Source of the DNA: Mytilus trossulus
Taxonomy: Eukaryota > Mollusca > Bivalvia > Mytilida > Mytilidae
NCBI RefSeq assembly: GCF_036588685.1
Contig: NC_086374.1
Coordinates: 73,964,457 to 74,028,456 of the forward strand
Length of the DNA: 64,000 bases
Reading direction: 5' to 3'
Each line of letters opens with the position of its first letter. Position 1 is the first letter of the stretch. Below are positions 1-11,909 of the stretch, one piece after another. A model generated the notes under the pieces. It was not told the DNA's origin. It made no database searches and saw only the letters and a list, made by a program, of their open reading frames with translations. Both the position numbers and the translations under genes were made by a program.

Positions 1-483
1 AAACATGATTAAAATTTATTCAACACAGAAAAAAACCTGTCAGAATATCACTTTATTATGAAACAATAAAATAAAGTAATAGTAATACACTAACCAAAAC
101 ATCATTAAGATTTATCATGATTATTAACAACAACAAAAAAACAATGTTGTCTCACTTTATTTTGAGACAATGACAACAAATACACTTAAAATGTATATAT
201 GTAGGAATACACTTGCCAAAACTTGATTACAAAGAACTTTATAAAACACAAAAAAAATAAAAATTGGGAGCAAAAGAGTAGGGTGCGAAAATGAAAGGGG
301 GCGAACGTGATTGGGCCGGAACGTGAATGGGTGTGAACGAACTTGGATTCCAAATCTTTTTCACCAACTCGTGCCAATTTATTAAAAATTGACCCCAACT
401 GGCAGACTGGTTTTATAAATTATTTTGTGAAAAGGGTTAAATCTCTTTAATTTTACTCCTGCCAACTCCTCCCACTTAATAAA
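1..483. repeat. Degenerate ~120-bp tandem repeat, then unassigned AT-rich DNA
   Basis: Three weakly similar stretches follow one another at about 5-100, 100-215 and 215-260. Each has a variant of 'ccaaaac...attaa/attac' and 'cactttatt'. I see no gene here: the only open frame (186-398, minus) is 70 codons, AT-rich and shows no domain. The rest is unassigned. Confidence 0.3.
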
Positions 484-2080
484 CTAGAGGCTCTTAAGAG
501 CCTGTGTCGCTCACCTTGATCTAAGTGCATATTAAACAAAGGACACATAAATTCATGACAAAATTTTGTTTTGGTGATGGTGATGTGTTTGTAGATCTTA
601 CTTTACTGAACATTGATGCTACTTAAAATTTTCTCTATCCATAATAAACAGAGGAAAATATTTTGTAAAAATTTACAAAAATTTACAAAATTAATTTACA
701 CTTTTGTCATGTTTGTTAGAGGAAAATATTTTGTAAAAATTTACAACAATTTAACAAATTTATGAAAATAGTTAAAAATTTACTATATAGGGCAATAACT
801 CCACTTTGGTCATGTTGACTTATTTCTAGATCTTACTTTGCTAAACATTATTGCTGTTTACAGTTTATCTCTATCTATAAAAAAGTATTCAAGATAGTAA
901 CCAAAAACAGTAAAATTTCTTTAAAATTTACCAATTAGGGGGGCAGTTGTCCAATTCATCTGAAAATTCCAGGGCAGATAGATCTAGACTTGATTAACTA
1001 TTTTACCCCAGTCAGAATTGCCCTAAAAGCTTTGGTTTCAGAGTTATAAGCCAAAATCTACATTTTACCCCTATGTTCTATTCTAGTCATGGCGGCCATC
1101 TTGGTTGGTTGGCCAGATCACCGAACACATTTTATAAACTACATACACCAATGATAATCGTGGGCATGTTTGGTTAAATTCAACCCATTGGTTTTAGAGA
1201 AGACTTGTAAAAGATTACAAAATATTATTAAAAATAGGTAAAAAATGACTATAAGGGCAATAACTCACCAATTTGATCATGATAGCTTATTTGTAGGTCT
1301 TACTTTGCTAAACATTATTGCTGCTTACAGTTTATCTCTATATAGCTATCTTTAATAATATCCAGGATAACAACCAAAAACAGCAAAATTTCCTTAAAAT
1401 TAACAATTCAAGGGCAGCAACCCACCAACTGATTGTCCGATTCATCTGAAAATTTCAGGACAGATAGATCTTGACTTGATAATTAATTTAACCCCTTACA
1501 GATTTGCTCTAAATGCTTTGGTTTCAGAGATTTTAAGCGAAATCTACATTTTACCCCCTATGTTCTATTTGTAGCCATGGTGGCCATCTTGGTTGGTTGG
1601 CCGGGTCAACAGTCACATTTTCGTAAACAAAATACCCCAGTGATGACTGTGACCATGTTTGGTTAAATTTGGCCCAGTAGTTTCAGAGGAGATTTTTATA
1701 AAGATAACAAAAATTTACAAACAATTACTGTATTAAAAAATTACTACAAAGGGCAATAACTCCTTAAGGGGTCAATTGACCATTTTGGTCATGTTGACTA
1801 TTTGTAGATCTTACTTTGCTGAACTTAATTATTGCTGATTACAGTTAATCTCTATCTATAATAATATTCAAAATGATAACCATGATAACCAAAGACTGCA
1901 AAATTTCCTTAAAATTACCAATTCAGGGGCAGCAACCTAACAACTGGTTGTCCAATTCATCTGAAAATTTCAGTACAGATAGACCTTGACCTGATAAACA
2001 AATTTCTACCGGTCAGATTTGCTCTAAATGCTTTGGTTTCAGAGATATAAGCCAAAATCTACATTTTACCCCTATGAATT
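484..2080. repeat. Interspersed element with ~490-510 bp tandem core
   Basis: The element opens with the palindrome ggctcttaagagcc near 489. Landmarks then recur: 'gggcaataactc' near 788, 1254 and 1748; 'tcttactttgct' in each unit; 'ggttggttggcc' near 1106 and 1591; and 'ttttacccc' near 1065, 1552 and 2064. This gives a period of about 487-512 bp over roughly three units. The arrangement of unique flanks around a tandem core is like non-autonomous Helentron/'pearl'-type elements known in bivalves; that assignment is inference. There is no coding capacity. Confidence 0.6.
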
Positions 2081-2794
2081 ATTCTTCCCCATCCATGCCA
2101 TCTGAAAATGCAATTGTAAATCTATTATTTATATTATCATGTTTTGTTTGTATTATTGGAAAATTACTTTATTCTTGTACTGTTGTAAGTTTAGTTATTT
2201 GCAAAACAATTGAAAAGAAACCTGTTAATTGTAATGTATCATAATCCCATACAGTCATGACAGTGTACATATATCATCTGACATCATAACAATTGAAGAA
2301 TTTCAATTAACAGCAATTTGTTTTAACTGATTGGTTACTTTTGTCTTTGAATTAAACACTGATGAGCCATTTGTCAGTGAGAGGCAACTATACTTCCAAG
2401 TAAATATCAAAGAGAATGTTCATTCGTTCATTTACAAATGTATTTACAATAAGCGTGTGGGATTTTACTTTTTAACATACATGTATATTGGTCAAGTTAA
2501 TAAAGAAGAGGGGGTGAATTTTGACGTTGGTGAATAGGTGGGGCGATTATAATTAGGTGTGGGGGATTTGACAATATCCCAGAGGAACCAGTAATGACGC
2601 ACTTAACGTCATGTTTGTCTCTGCATTTAATCAACCATTTAAAAGAAGTAGAAAAACGGAATGGAATACAAGATTGATTACTTGTTAATATATTTCAATC
2701 ATTAAACAGTATACATGGTATATATTTGAAAGATTAAAGGCAATAAAAATCATGTTTGCTAACATTACAAACGGACTGTCAAAAAATTATGGGT
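2081..2794. other. No recognisable gene
   Basis: AT-rich DNA with short open frames only. The motif 'accagtaatgacgcac' occurs once near 2588 and again at 2795. I see no splice-framed coding or RNA gene. Confidence 0.4.
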
Positions 2795-3525
2795 ACCAGT
2801 AATGACGCACTGTAAACAAACCAGTAAAAAACACTTGCTCGTACCTGATAATCGAAAAATTGCTTCAATCTGGATTCTTTAAAGTTAACACTGTTCAACA
2901 AATTCTATTTTATTTACAAATTTGGAAATTTTCATACACTTTAATGATCATAGGGAATGAAGAACAAAATTTTGAATTATTTTTTTTTTCTTTCAATTTT
3001 CTTATAAAATTGTACAAATTTATAAAACTGATATATATATTCCATATATTTGAAAATAAAAAGTAATTGCATTCATAAAACACCAATGACAATAATACAT
3101 TTATCAATGTTAACCTCATACATTGAATGAAAAAAATCGATAAACCATAGCAAATTATATAAGCGACGATCATTTGTTCTACTGTGATTCCCGCTTAAAT
3201 GTAAAACCATGCCACATGACAGTCATGTGATTTCAAAAACACAAAATGGGGAAGCATGCCGTTACTTATTTTTATTGGCCAAAGAGGATGTAGGACTGAT
3301 AATCATCCAGGGAAGGGTCGAATGTTTTTGACCTTAATAAAATGGTGGAAATTGCATTATCTTTAATATTTCAAGTAATAAAAACATTTCTGGGCAGAAT
3401 TTTAGGCATCTTTGTTGAAGTCAGATGACCTTCACCAACATGTTATGAACGGTCAATTTTGATGACGTCATGGCTTTTGTTTAGAAATATAAAACCGAAA
3501 ACTAAATTGGTGCGTCATTTCTGGT
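2795..3525. mobile_element. Possible short-TIR non-autonomous element
   Basis: The 16-bp sequence accagtaatgacgcac at 2795-2810 is matched by its reverse complement with one mismatch at 3510-3525, bounding about 731 bp. No target-site duplication is obvious. A third copy of the motif near 2588 could mean this is just a dispersed motif, so the call is weak. Confidence 0.3.
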
Positions 3526-4405
3526 CCGCGTCAAAACAGGTACCAAGACGATACATGTATGGCAATTTGTCATAGATTTGGTAAATCAGGTGTAAACACT
3601 AAAAATATGTATTTTAATGACTGTTTTCTGTATTATACCTGTCTCTTTCCTTTTTCATATCGGTGGTTTACGCCCAGAATCTGTTCAACAATACTGATGT
3701 TTAAATCTATCAGACTACCTTTTTTTCTCAACAAACAAACAACCAAAATAGAGCAATATCTTGAATTATGCCTATAATTCTACAATGATTTTTACATATA
3801 ATGATTATTATTTCATTATAGATCTAATGAAACATGAATGTATGCAACACATTATTTTAACGACATAAAATTATGATGCACCTTTGCAGTCTTGCACAGT
3901 AAACTGCTGCATTTTTACTCTCATGGTACCCTTCGTGAATAAAGATGCAAGGAAAGAAACTATTTAAAAAAACAGGAACCCATGACAAATACAAACTAAA
4001 TGATAACATTAACAGGTGGTTTCGCCCCGACATTTTCACCTTAAAAAATATAGAACAATCATATATGATCCCCCTTTTCGAAACACGTACCGACAGATGC
4101 ATTTATTTGGCTCATAAGATGTTATGCTTTAAATTTTTACTTTGTCAACAACTAACGATTATGAACGTTTCGGCAATAGAGTGCATCTTTTTGACATCAG
4201 ATTTGTTCATGTCACTATTAATCAGTATCAAACGCAGTTTACGGCCAACCTCAGTCAAGAATGTATCGTCTCCATCAATCATTAATTAAAAATTAAACAT
4301 TAAAAATTAATGCTCATTAAAAATCAGAAAAGGGTTATGTCAAAAATTTGGTAAATTTGGCATACACTTTTGGCTTGTTGAACCTGCATGGTACTATAAT
4401 ACTTA

Positions 4406-4459
4406 GTATTAGCAAGGATTTGTATAGTTAGATCTAACTATACAAATCCTTGGTATTAG
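4406..4459. mobile_element. 40-bp perfect palindrome with 7-bp target duplication
   Basis: Positions 4413-4452 form a perfect palindrome with arms caaggatttgtatagttaga and its exact complement, no spacer. It is flanked on both sides by gtattag (4406-4412 and 4453-4459). That is the structure of an inserted inverted-repeat element reduced to its arms. A related palindrome with the same outer sequence is at 47282-47318. Confidence 0.7.
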
Positions 4460-5539
4460 TATAATAGTCCCACGTTGGACTACTGTTTAAACTTATACAC
4501 ATTGTAAAAAAATGATAGTTACCGTTTTTTATTCTCCGAGAGAAATATTACTGAACGAATTCTTTCAAAATAGGTTATCATTTGTACAGAAAGCACATCA
4601 TGACAATCGGAGAAAAACGTTCTTAAATTTGTAACTTCAAATGCACAGATGTTTCTTTAAAAAAAACTATTTAGTAGAGGTTATCGGAATATCGGAATAA
4701 ACTAAACCAATATAAATATAAGGAGATGTGGTAGGATTGTCAACGATATAACTTTTAACCGAAGCCTTCAAGGTTCAGTGAAATAGATGCGAATCCATCT
4801 GATTAAGAATACATTCTTAACTGAATAACAAACTATTTTAACTTGCTTTTACATGCGAAGCAAATCATAACATCCAAGATATTCATTATAATTATAAAGG
4901 AAAATAAGAGAAGCAGACTCAAATACTAAGAAAAACCACACTCTCACATATTTGCACATATGAACATCCAAAGACTCATACAGACCCTCATACCTTCCAT
5001 ACACAATACCACAGTGGAATCAGGTTCCTGTAGTATTTGTTCATGCACTTGAGAGCTTCATGGCTCGGCTTACTCCTGGGGCCAGGGGGCTGTGTCATCG
5101 AAAGTGTCCTGTCTTCAGATATATCTTAGATCATCTTAGGACACATTATAGGAGAGTCTTAGTACTCACTCCGATTGTCATATGATATATTTCAGAAGGT
5201 TTCTTACGATAATCTTAACAAACTTTTAATTATAAAGGAAAATATGAGAAGCAGACTCTATTGTAGTCCTACTCGTTGCCTTACACATGTTACATTACAT
5301 AATTACTGATGCAACTAGATACCGTTGAGATGGGAGCCATCTCTGTGGCCCCGCTGTCAATAACGTGGGGTAAATAAGTTGTATGGATAATCTGATATGA
5401 AGCATTATTTGAAGTTATTACATAGTCTCAGGTGTGATTTTATTCTAATATTTTAAGTTAAAACTGATAAATATTCTCAACTTACTTTCATAGTATAATA
5501 GTGATATGACTGCATGATGTGAACTCATTGTTGACTACT
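4460..5539. other. No gene; repeat fragments
   Basis: AT-rich DNA. A motif resembling 'agtgtcct..gatatatctta..acac' near 5100-5170 recurs near 7150-7250 and 10905-10965, so it is probably a degraded dispersed repeat. The motif 'agaagcagactc' occurs twice, near 4910 and 5243. Nothing codes for a recognisable protein. Confidence 0.4.
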
Positions 5540-6085
5540 CTAAGGTGACTTCTGACGGTCAAGTATAAAGTATGAAATATTAACGGTTCTCGAGAGGTAG
5601 AGCGGACACAATTTGTCAAGAACAACGAACGGATGGACAGACCGACGGACTGACCTTTGACCTAGGATGCATGCATTATGACACATTCCCTGGTGTTGGT
5701 TAATAGACAGACCATCAGACAGACAGACCTTTGACCTAGGAAGTTGTACATACATCATGACACACCCTCTGGTGTTGGTTAAAATGGATGTCAAGTATAA
5801 TATTTGAAATCATAACGGTTCTCAAGATATAGAGCGGACACGATCTTCACCACAGGACACGGGGTTGTCAACTGAAACCAAAGTTTTTAGCCTTGACCTT
5901 TGACCTAGGAAGTTGTACATACATCATGACACACCCTCTGGTGTTGGTTAAAATGGATGTCAAGTATAAACTTTGAAATCATAATGGTTCTCTAGATATG
6001 GAGCGGACACAAAGTTAAAGTGTTACGGACGGACGGACAGACTGATCACTATAGGGCGACCCGCCTTTAAAGCGGGGCCCTAATT
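5540..6085. repeat. Tandem-repeat element with terminal hairpin
   Basis: The motif 'cggttctc.aga.atagagcggacac' recurs near 5584, 5815 and 5984, and 'ctttgacctaggaagttgt' recurs near 5728 and 5899. The right end near 6060-6082 carries cctttaaagcggggccc, the counterpart of the 'ccccgctttaaa' end at 19741. This suggests the same element superfamily as the 168-bp array there. The 84-codon minus frame over it is a repeat artefact. Confidence 0.55.
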
Positions 6086-6644
6086 ATTGTAGTCCTACGT
6101 GAAACTTTCTCGTTGCCGTACAGTACATGCTGTTGCAATTATTTTAACAAGAATATGCAGTTGGATTTAATTATGTACGCTACATTAGTTTTGCAAACAT
6201 ATTATACGTAAACTTAAATCTTATTTTCCAAATCGAAGTTCAAAGTAAAAATATTTTTAATCAAGTAAAAGGAAGAAAATATAGAAAAAATGTTATTTGA
6301 AATAATACAATATATACCATCAAATGGTGTACACATGCGTTTACAGTCGCGGTAAAATATATGTTTAGTTTAAATAATTAGATGAGACGACTTCAAAGTG
6401 CCAAACTGTTACGGTTTTTTTTCAGTTCAAAGGGGAATCACTGTAATCTTGTTAAAAACTCCCCTTTTGTATTGCTTTACCGGGGAGAAAATAATATATA
6501 TGCTTTATCGTATCCCCACACAATGAATGAATAAGAAGAGAAGCCATAATTTAAAAGACACAGAAGTTCAAATTCTACTACTTCATAATAATATAAAGTT
6601 AAAATGGTCTTAGAGCTGTTTTCCTAATGCATGTAGTGTTAAAA

Positions 6645-6822
6645 TTTGCTTGGCTTGCTTGCTTTGTTTTTTACAAATTTTTGCTCAAGCATTATACGTA
6701 ACTTCCAAAAACGCTTAAGAAAAAGGAATATGAGCTGAAGCTCATCTTATTGATATCAAGATCTCAATCTTAATTACAATGCTTGAGCCGACATTTATAC
6801 AAACAAGGCAAGCAAGCCAAAC
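6645..6822. mobile_element. Palindromic MITE
   Basis: The left arm (6645-6696: tttgcttggcttgcttg... ending 'gctcaagcatt') is matched by a complementary right arm (6779-6822: 'aatgcttgagc' ... 'ggcaagcaagccaaa'). The element is about 178 bp with no coding capacity. Target duplication is not resolved. Confidence 0.6.
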
Positions 6823-7286
6823 AAACCTTAAACTAAGAGAGCTTTTTAGTATAGTGCTTAAGTTGGGGCCAACATTAGGACATATATATCGCAAGATAAG
6901 ACCTTTTCGATAACACTTTCTGTTGTCTGGATGTAGAAGTACTCGTCGATGTTCATTGTTTTTTGGGTAGATGTATTAGATGTATTTTTATTTGTGTCCA
7001 TATGATAAGTCAAAGACTGGGTTAGGCCTTTTTCAATTGATTTTTATAGTTGAACAGTTACATCACTGTCTCAGTTTAGCCGGAGAGTTGTTGACTTTAA
7101 ACAAGTTTAACCCCGCAACATTCTTTATGCGCCGGTCCCATGTCAGGAGTCGAGTCATCAAAAGTGTCCTAAGTTTGTCTTAAGATATATCTCAGACTGA
7201 ACATCGAAGGTCCTCTAAGATAATATCTTAACCAAGATGTCTTATCGTATGAATCCAAATGCAATTTTCTAGTTGCCGTATGAATA

Positions 7287-7715
7287 CAGTGGCGGATCCA
7301 GTAACAAGAATATACTGTACAAAAAAGTAGTTGTTTCACAAATATTTTAAATCAAGTAAAAGGAAGAAAATAAAGAAGATGTCATTTAAAATAAAGACAT
7401 TCATATACGATACTAGATTAAAATATACGTTAAGTTATAAATATTATAATTAGATGAGACGAATTCAAAGAGCCAAACTGTTTAGATATTTGAGTTCGAA
7501 GGGGAATCTCGTGAAATCTTGGTATAAAAACTCGAGACATAAACTATTTATTAAACATAGAACAGAGGCCCTCTAAATCCGCCTTAATGGCCCCTCACCC
7601 TTTCTGGGGAAAATTTGGTTGATTATATAGGTAATCACTGAATCATGACCAGAGTGGGCCCCCTCTTAGGCAGTAGGTGGGCCCCCACTTATGAAAAATT
7701 CTGGATCCGCCACTG
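7287..7715. mobile_element. Non-autonomous TA-flanked TIR element
   Basis: The termini are cagtggcggatccag (7287-7301) and its perfect reverse complement ctggatccgccactg (7701-7715), flanked by TA on both sides, as expected for the Tc1/mariner superfamily. The 429-bp element has no transposase. A shorter copy with the same left end lies at 46771-46886. Confidence 0.75.
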
Positions 7716-8116
7716 TAGAACTAAGATAAATGGACCATATCAAATAAAACACTTTGGTTACGAGTTATAGTTTCACCCCGAGTCATGTCTCATTATTATT
7801 GTCTTGACAAAAAACAACTTATATTATCATGACAAGTCGAAAACTTTTTTTTTTTTAATTTAAAAACAAACAACTGTTTTTGCATTTTATAAATGTTAAT
7901 GAAAGCCATTGTCCCTATTGTTGAAGGCTGTACAGTAGCATATACCTAGCTGTAAATTTCTGTAATAATAATTTATGAATTCGGTGGAGATTTGTAAGGA
8001 AACGAGCGTTTTTAACTTCAACAAGAAATGGCGAGAGGTTTTTACTTTTCTCTCATTTTCAAAAAATATTCTGATCCCCAATTTGAAGAATGAATATTGT
8101 GGTCAAGTATAGATGC

Positions 8117-8247
8117 CTAGCTGCGGAACCGTAGCTCTTATGTCCTTATGTTATTTTTTTACCATTTGCGGACCATAGATGATGGTCCGTAAAATAAAAA
8201 AAAAAAACAATAAAAAAGGACCATAAGAGTTACGGTTCCGCAGCTAG
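8117..8247. mobile_element. 131-bp MITE with 7-bp target duplication
   Basis: Arms ctagctgcggaaccgtagct (8117-8136) and the complementary right arm ending at 8247 enclose an AT-rich centre. The flanks are perfect direct repeats tagatgc (8110-8116 and 8248-8254). The insertion lies about 850 bp upstream of the protamine-like gene. Confidence 0.75.
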
Positions 8248-8254
8248 TAGATGC

Positions 8255-9095
8255 CATATTTTTTTTAAAATTCTGAATCCAGAGTTTCCCCATGCCTTAA
8301 AGTGTTAAATTTTGAAGAAAAAAATAATTGTATTGATGTCATTGATAACGGATCATAACGACGAAAAAACTAACTAAAAATTTAAAAATTAAAAAAAAAT
8401 GACTCCGACAAAATAAACTTGAAATTAAATGGCTTTCATGAATTCGAAGTCTTTACAATTATTTCAAACATAGAAGCCAATCAATAAAAAAGAGAAGGTA
8501 TTTTATTTACAATTTAGTGAAGATATGGGTTGATTTTTTTCACAGCAACTCCAGCAAAGAAACTTGCCAAAGTAAAAATGGCGGACATGCGTTGGTGTAT
8601 CTGGAAACCTATGTTGCTTTTTCAAATAATTTAACCCTACTGGATTCATAAGTTATACCAAAGTAATAAAGTATTATACCCGCATAATTTATTGGCATTG
8701 TGAAACCAATTCCTTACCCTTTTACGATAGGTTTCTTCCCATTTTAGCTTCACTTTGACTGAGCAAAGAGTTTAGAAACAAACAATTAGAAGTTCGACGT
8801 ACGCTTTCATGACGACACGATTTTAAAATGTGCGTTATTTGTTATGGAATTTGAAGATTTGATCTTACCAGTTATTTCTACGTCAAAAATATCCTGTTTC
8901 ATACTGTAACCTGTAAATTTTGTGCAATTGAAATAAACTTGGAAGCACAAATTTTCATGTCCGCCATTTTCTCTTGTTTTTACCAACAACTTCTATGGGT
9001 GCTCTCTATCACGTCCGCGTTATTAACATAAAGGAAGCACCTGTAGCTGAAGTTGCCATTCTTAAATTTTGACGTAGTAGTAGCAAGTAACCAAG
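8255..9095 (+). promoter_or_regulatory. Upstream region of the protamine-like gene
   Basis: No coding features are seen. A half-CRE tgacgta occurs at about 9070 and an AT-rich cataaag near 9030, but neither is a convincing core-promoter element by eye. The start codon at 9096 follows aaccaag, an acceptable initiation context. Promoter function is inferred from position only. Confidence 0.3.
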
Positions 9096-9716
9096 ATGCC
9101 AAGCCCAAGTAGAAGAAGTTCCCGATCTAGGTCCAGGAGCAGGAGCAAATCTCCAAAGAGAAGTCCAGCAAAGAAGGCAAGAAAGACACCAAAGAAACCA
9201 AGAGCAGCAGGAGGAGTGAAGAAGCCATCTACTTTATCTATGATTGTTGCTGCCATTACAGCAATGAAGAACAGAAAAGGGTCCTCAGTCCAAGCCATTA
9301 GAAAGTACATCCTAGCTAACAACAAAGGAATCAACACATCACACCTTGGATCTGCAATGAAGTTGGCTTTCGCTAAGGGATTGAAATCTGGTGTTTTAGT
9401 CAGACCAAAAACTTCCGCAGGTGCTTCTGGTGCAACTGGTAGCTTCCGAGTGGGAAAAGCACCTGCTTCTCCCAAGAAAAAGGCAAAGAAAGCAAAGTCA
9501 CCAAAAAAGAAGAGTTCAAAGAATAAATCTAACAATGCTAAGGCTAAGAAGTCACCACGTAAGAAGAAGGCTGCAGTTAAAAAGTCATCAAAGTCTAAGG
9601 CCAAAAAGCCAAAGTCTCCAAAGAAGAAGGCTGCCAAGAAACCAGCAAGAAAGTCTCCAAAGAAGAAGGCTAGGAAGTCACCAAAGAAGGCCACCAAGAA
9701 AGCTGCAAAGAAATAG
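9096..9716 (+). CDS. PL-II: Sperm-specific protamine-like protein PL-II/PL-IV precursor
   Basis: An intronless 206-residue, very basic protein. Residues 1-40 are an arginine/serine tract with SR repeats and SPKR. Residues about 44-120 form a linker-histone H1/H5 winged helix (PSTLSMIVAAI, GSSVQAIRKYI, then GATGSFRVGK). The rest is a lysine tail with repeated SPKK-type motifs. This matches the mussel phi-2B/phi-3 proteins, which replace or accompany histones in sperm chromatin. In Mytilus this precursor type is known to be cleaved into PL-II (with the winged helix) and PL-IV (the lysine-rich tail). The ATG at 9096 opens the family's MPSPSR start. A histone stem-loop follows the stop. A long antisense frame across it is a composition shadow. 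Confidence 0.96.
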   Translation: MPSPSRRSSRSRSRSRSKSPKRSPAKKARKTPKKPRAAGGVKKPSTLSMIVAAITAMKNRKGSSVQAIRKYILANNKGINTSHLGSAMKLAFAKGLKSGVLVRPKTSAGASGATGSFRVGKAPASPKKKAKKAKSPKKKSSKNKSNNAKAKKSPRKKKAAVKKSSKSKAKKPKSPKKKAAKKPARKSPKKKARKSPKKATKKAAKK

Positions 9717-9746
9717 ATTTGATTTCAAAAAACAACAAAAACCAAA

Positions 9747-9785
9747 GGCCCTTTTCAGGGCCACCCAAATATTTCAAAAAGAGTC
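9747..9785 (+). promoter_or_regulatory. Histone 3' stem-loop and downstream element
   Basis: Positions 9747-9762 read GGCCCTTTTCAGGGCC: a perfect six-base stem with a TTTC loop, preceded by ccaaa and followed by accca, as in replication-dependent histone mRNAs. A purine-rich caaaaagagtc at 9775-9785 is placed like the U7 snRNA-binding downstream element. It lies 31 nt after the stop codon of the protamine-like gene and supports its descent from histone H1. Confidence 0.92.
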
Positions 9786-9888
9786 TCTTTTGTTGTACAG
9801 TTGTTATTGTAATTATCAAGATTTGCCCTTTTTCCTTTACTATATATTTAAATTTTTACTAATTTCCTTATTTCCCCGCACTTATTAG

Positions 9889-9894
9889 AATAAA
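9889..9894 (+). terminator. Polyadenylation signal downstream of PL-II
   Basis: AATAAA about 173 nt past the PL-II stop codon. It offers an alternative, polyadenylated 3' end beyond the histone-type end. Use is inferred. Confidence 0.45.
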
Positions 9895-10582
9895 ATTCTT
9901 TCTCATTGGTTTACCCATAGGTCATATCATGGATATTTATACCGTTCGGTTGAATTGACCCTTTAATTTGTAAGGGCGCAACGGTTTCATACCAGGAAAG
10001 TCGCCTCCCAAAACACCAACTTGATAATGATAATTATTAATTTGTTTCTACATTTGAAAATGCCTGTACCAAGTCAGGAATATGACAATTCTTGTCCATT
10101 CGTTTTTTATCTGTTTTGTCATTTGATTTGCCATGTGATTATGGACTTTCCGATTCAATTTTCCTCTTGAGTGCAGTTTTTTTTTTTTTTTTTTTCATTG
10201 GCTTACACCCCTTTATTTAATCAACAGCTACTCAAATAGTTCCGGGGAATTCAAATACAATGATTCCAAAATTGGATTTTTTTATAATTATTTATATTGT
10301 TTTAACTCTTTAGAAAACACAAGTCCTGTACAGTATATAGTCTGAAGTTTTCCCTCTGTATTTCTAATAATAATTAGAATAAAAACAAAGATATTAGAAT
10401 ATTCTGCAAAGAGAGTGAGTGGCACAAGCAACTATTTATAATAATCCTTGGTGTAAAGTAGCAAAGTAAACGGTCCAGATTCAAGTCTTAAAATATAAAT
10501 TTCAAATTTCGGACCAATTTGAAATCAATGAAGTTTGGAAAAAAATAATATATAATATTGTATTCTAATTCAAAAACAGCTT
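9895..10582. other. No gene; dispersed repeat fragment
   Basis: Around 10060-10160 the text 'caggaatatgac...ttgtccattcg...tttgatt' recurs at about 60275-60375 in the RING gene intron, so it is a dispersed mussel repeat. The rest is AT-rich and unassigned. Confidence 0.45.
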
Positions 10583-11909
10583 GTTTGTGTATATGTCGTG
10601 TACAAGTTACGATTTTGTACAGGTTATAACATGTACAAAAATATTGTACATGTTATAACTTGTATAATGCAAAAATACAAGTTATAACATGTACAAAAGT
10701 ACCTCGTACATGTTATAGCCTGTACAAAATATTGCTTAAAAATGGTTTTAACTTGTACAAAATCGAAAAATAAGGATATGTTTCTATTATCGCAATAGAT
10801 GTTATTGACCTCAATAATATTTTCATAACATTTTTACTATTCCTTCATGTTAGTGTGTTTTGTCCTTTTTTTTTATACAGTTAACGTCCAGGGGTCGGTA
10901 TTACGAAGCATTCCTAAGACTTGTCATACGATATATCTTAGGACATGTCTTATGATCCTCTTATGACTATCTACGGAAATATCTTTATTTGATGAATTAT
11001 AATTGTGAGTGTCCACTTTGAAGGCAATAGTAAAATACTTTTCACACTAAAAGACATAAGAGGATAGCCAGGACAGACGTTTCTACAAATAAAATTGGGA
11101 ATGGAAATGGGGTATGTGTCTAAAAGACAAAAACAAGCCCATTGAGCAGACAACATCCAAAGGACACACATACATGCTTTCAAAGAAGAGGATAATATAA
11201 TTAAAACATCAAAATGACTTTCGCCTCATGCAATGATCTCATAGTTTATGAAAAAAAATGAGTTGTAAATTTACATATTAAAGTCATGCTGAAGGCCAAA
11301 AATGTTGAAGAGTAGTGCAAAGATATTGATAATGAAGCGTGGTGCAATGAAAACTATTTCAGCTCTCACTTGCTTTTACAGAGTAAGCATACAAGACATT
11401 GTTTTAGTCTTTGCATGCTATAAAAAGAGAAAAATTATTAGGCATCGTTCTCAAAAGTTTTGGAAGAACTTAATTACTAGTATATAATGTAGTTGTCATT
11501 GAGGAAATGAAAGCTTTTAGTACATAGGGTCACACTTATGATGGACTTCATAAAACATACAATACATGAAAACCTATTTTGCCAACATTAGTCACCAAAC
11601 ATATATTTCTTAAACTATGTGATCATTGTCCTCTACAGAAAAAGACACGTTCTGGCCTTTTTATTGTTTTTCTTTATGCATTGGTGAATTTAAATGTATA
11701 TTTTACTCCATAAAGATGTATCTTATATTTTGTACAAGTTAAAACCATTTTTAAGCAATATTTTGTACAGGTTATAACATGTATGAGGTACTTTTGTACA
11801 TGTTATAACTTGTATTTTAGCATTATACAAGTTATAACATGTACAATATATTTGTACATGTTATAACCTGTACAAAATCACAACTTGTACACGACATATA
11901 TATGCAAAC
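10583..11909. mobile_element. 1.3-kb element with ~180-bp inverted repeats
   Basis: The left arm at 10583-10763 (atatgtcgtgtacaagtt ... ttttaacttgtacaaaat) has its inverted copy at 11727-11909. Each arm is itself a series of palindromes built on acaagttataacatgtac. The interior (10764-11726) has no transposase; it holds degraded dispersed repeats and two short frames without domains. It is best described as a non-autonomous long-TIR or foldback DNA transposon. Target duplication is unresolved. Confidence 0.75.

Noticed and set aside
3945-4289. 114-codon plus frame
   Set aside because: No recognisable motif and a matching antisense frame; composition is ordinary AT-rich DNA. I could not exclude an orphan exon.
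9062-9697. 211-codon minus frame opposite the protamine-like gene
   Set aside because: It is the antisense of a Lys/Ser/Pro codon pattern, giving Phe/Leu-rich text (FFGDFLAFF) with no domain; the plus frame is a known sperm protein.
9421-9888. 155-codon plus frame overlapping PL-II
   Set aside because: Another frame of the same lysine-rich repeats, no independent features.
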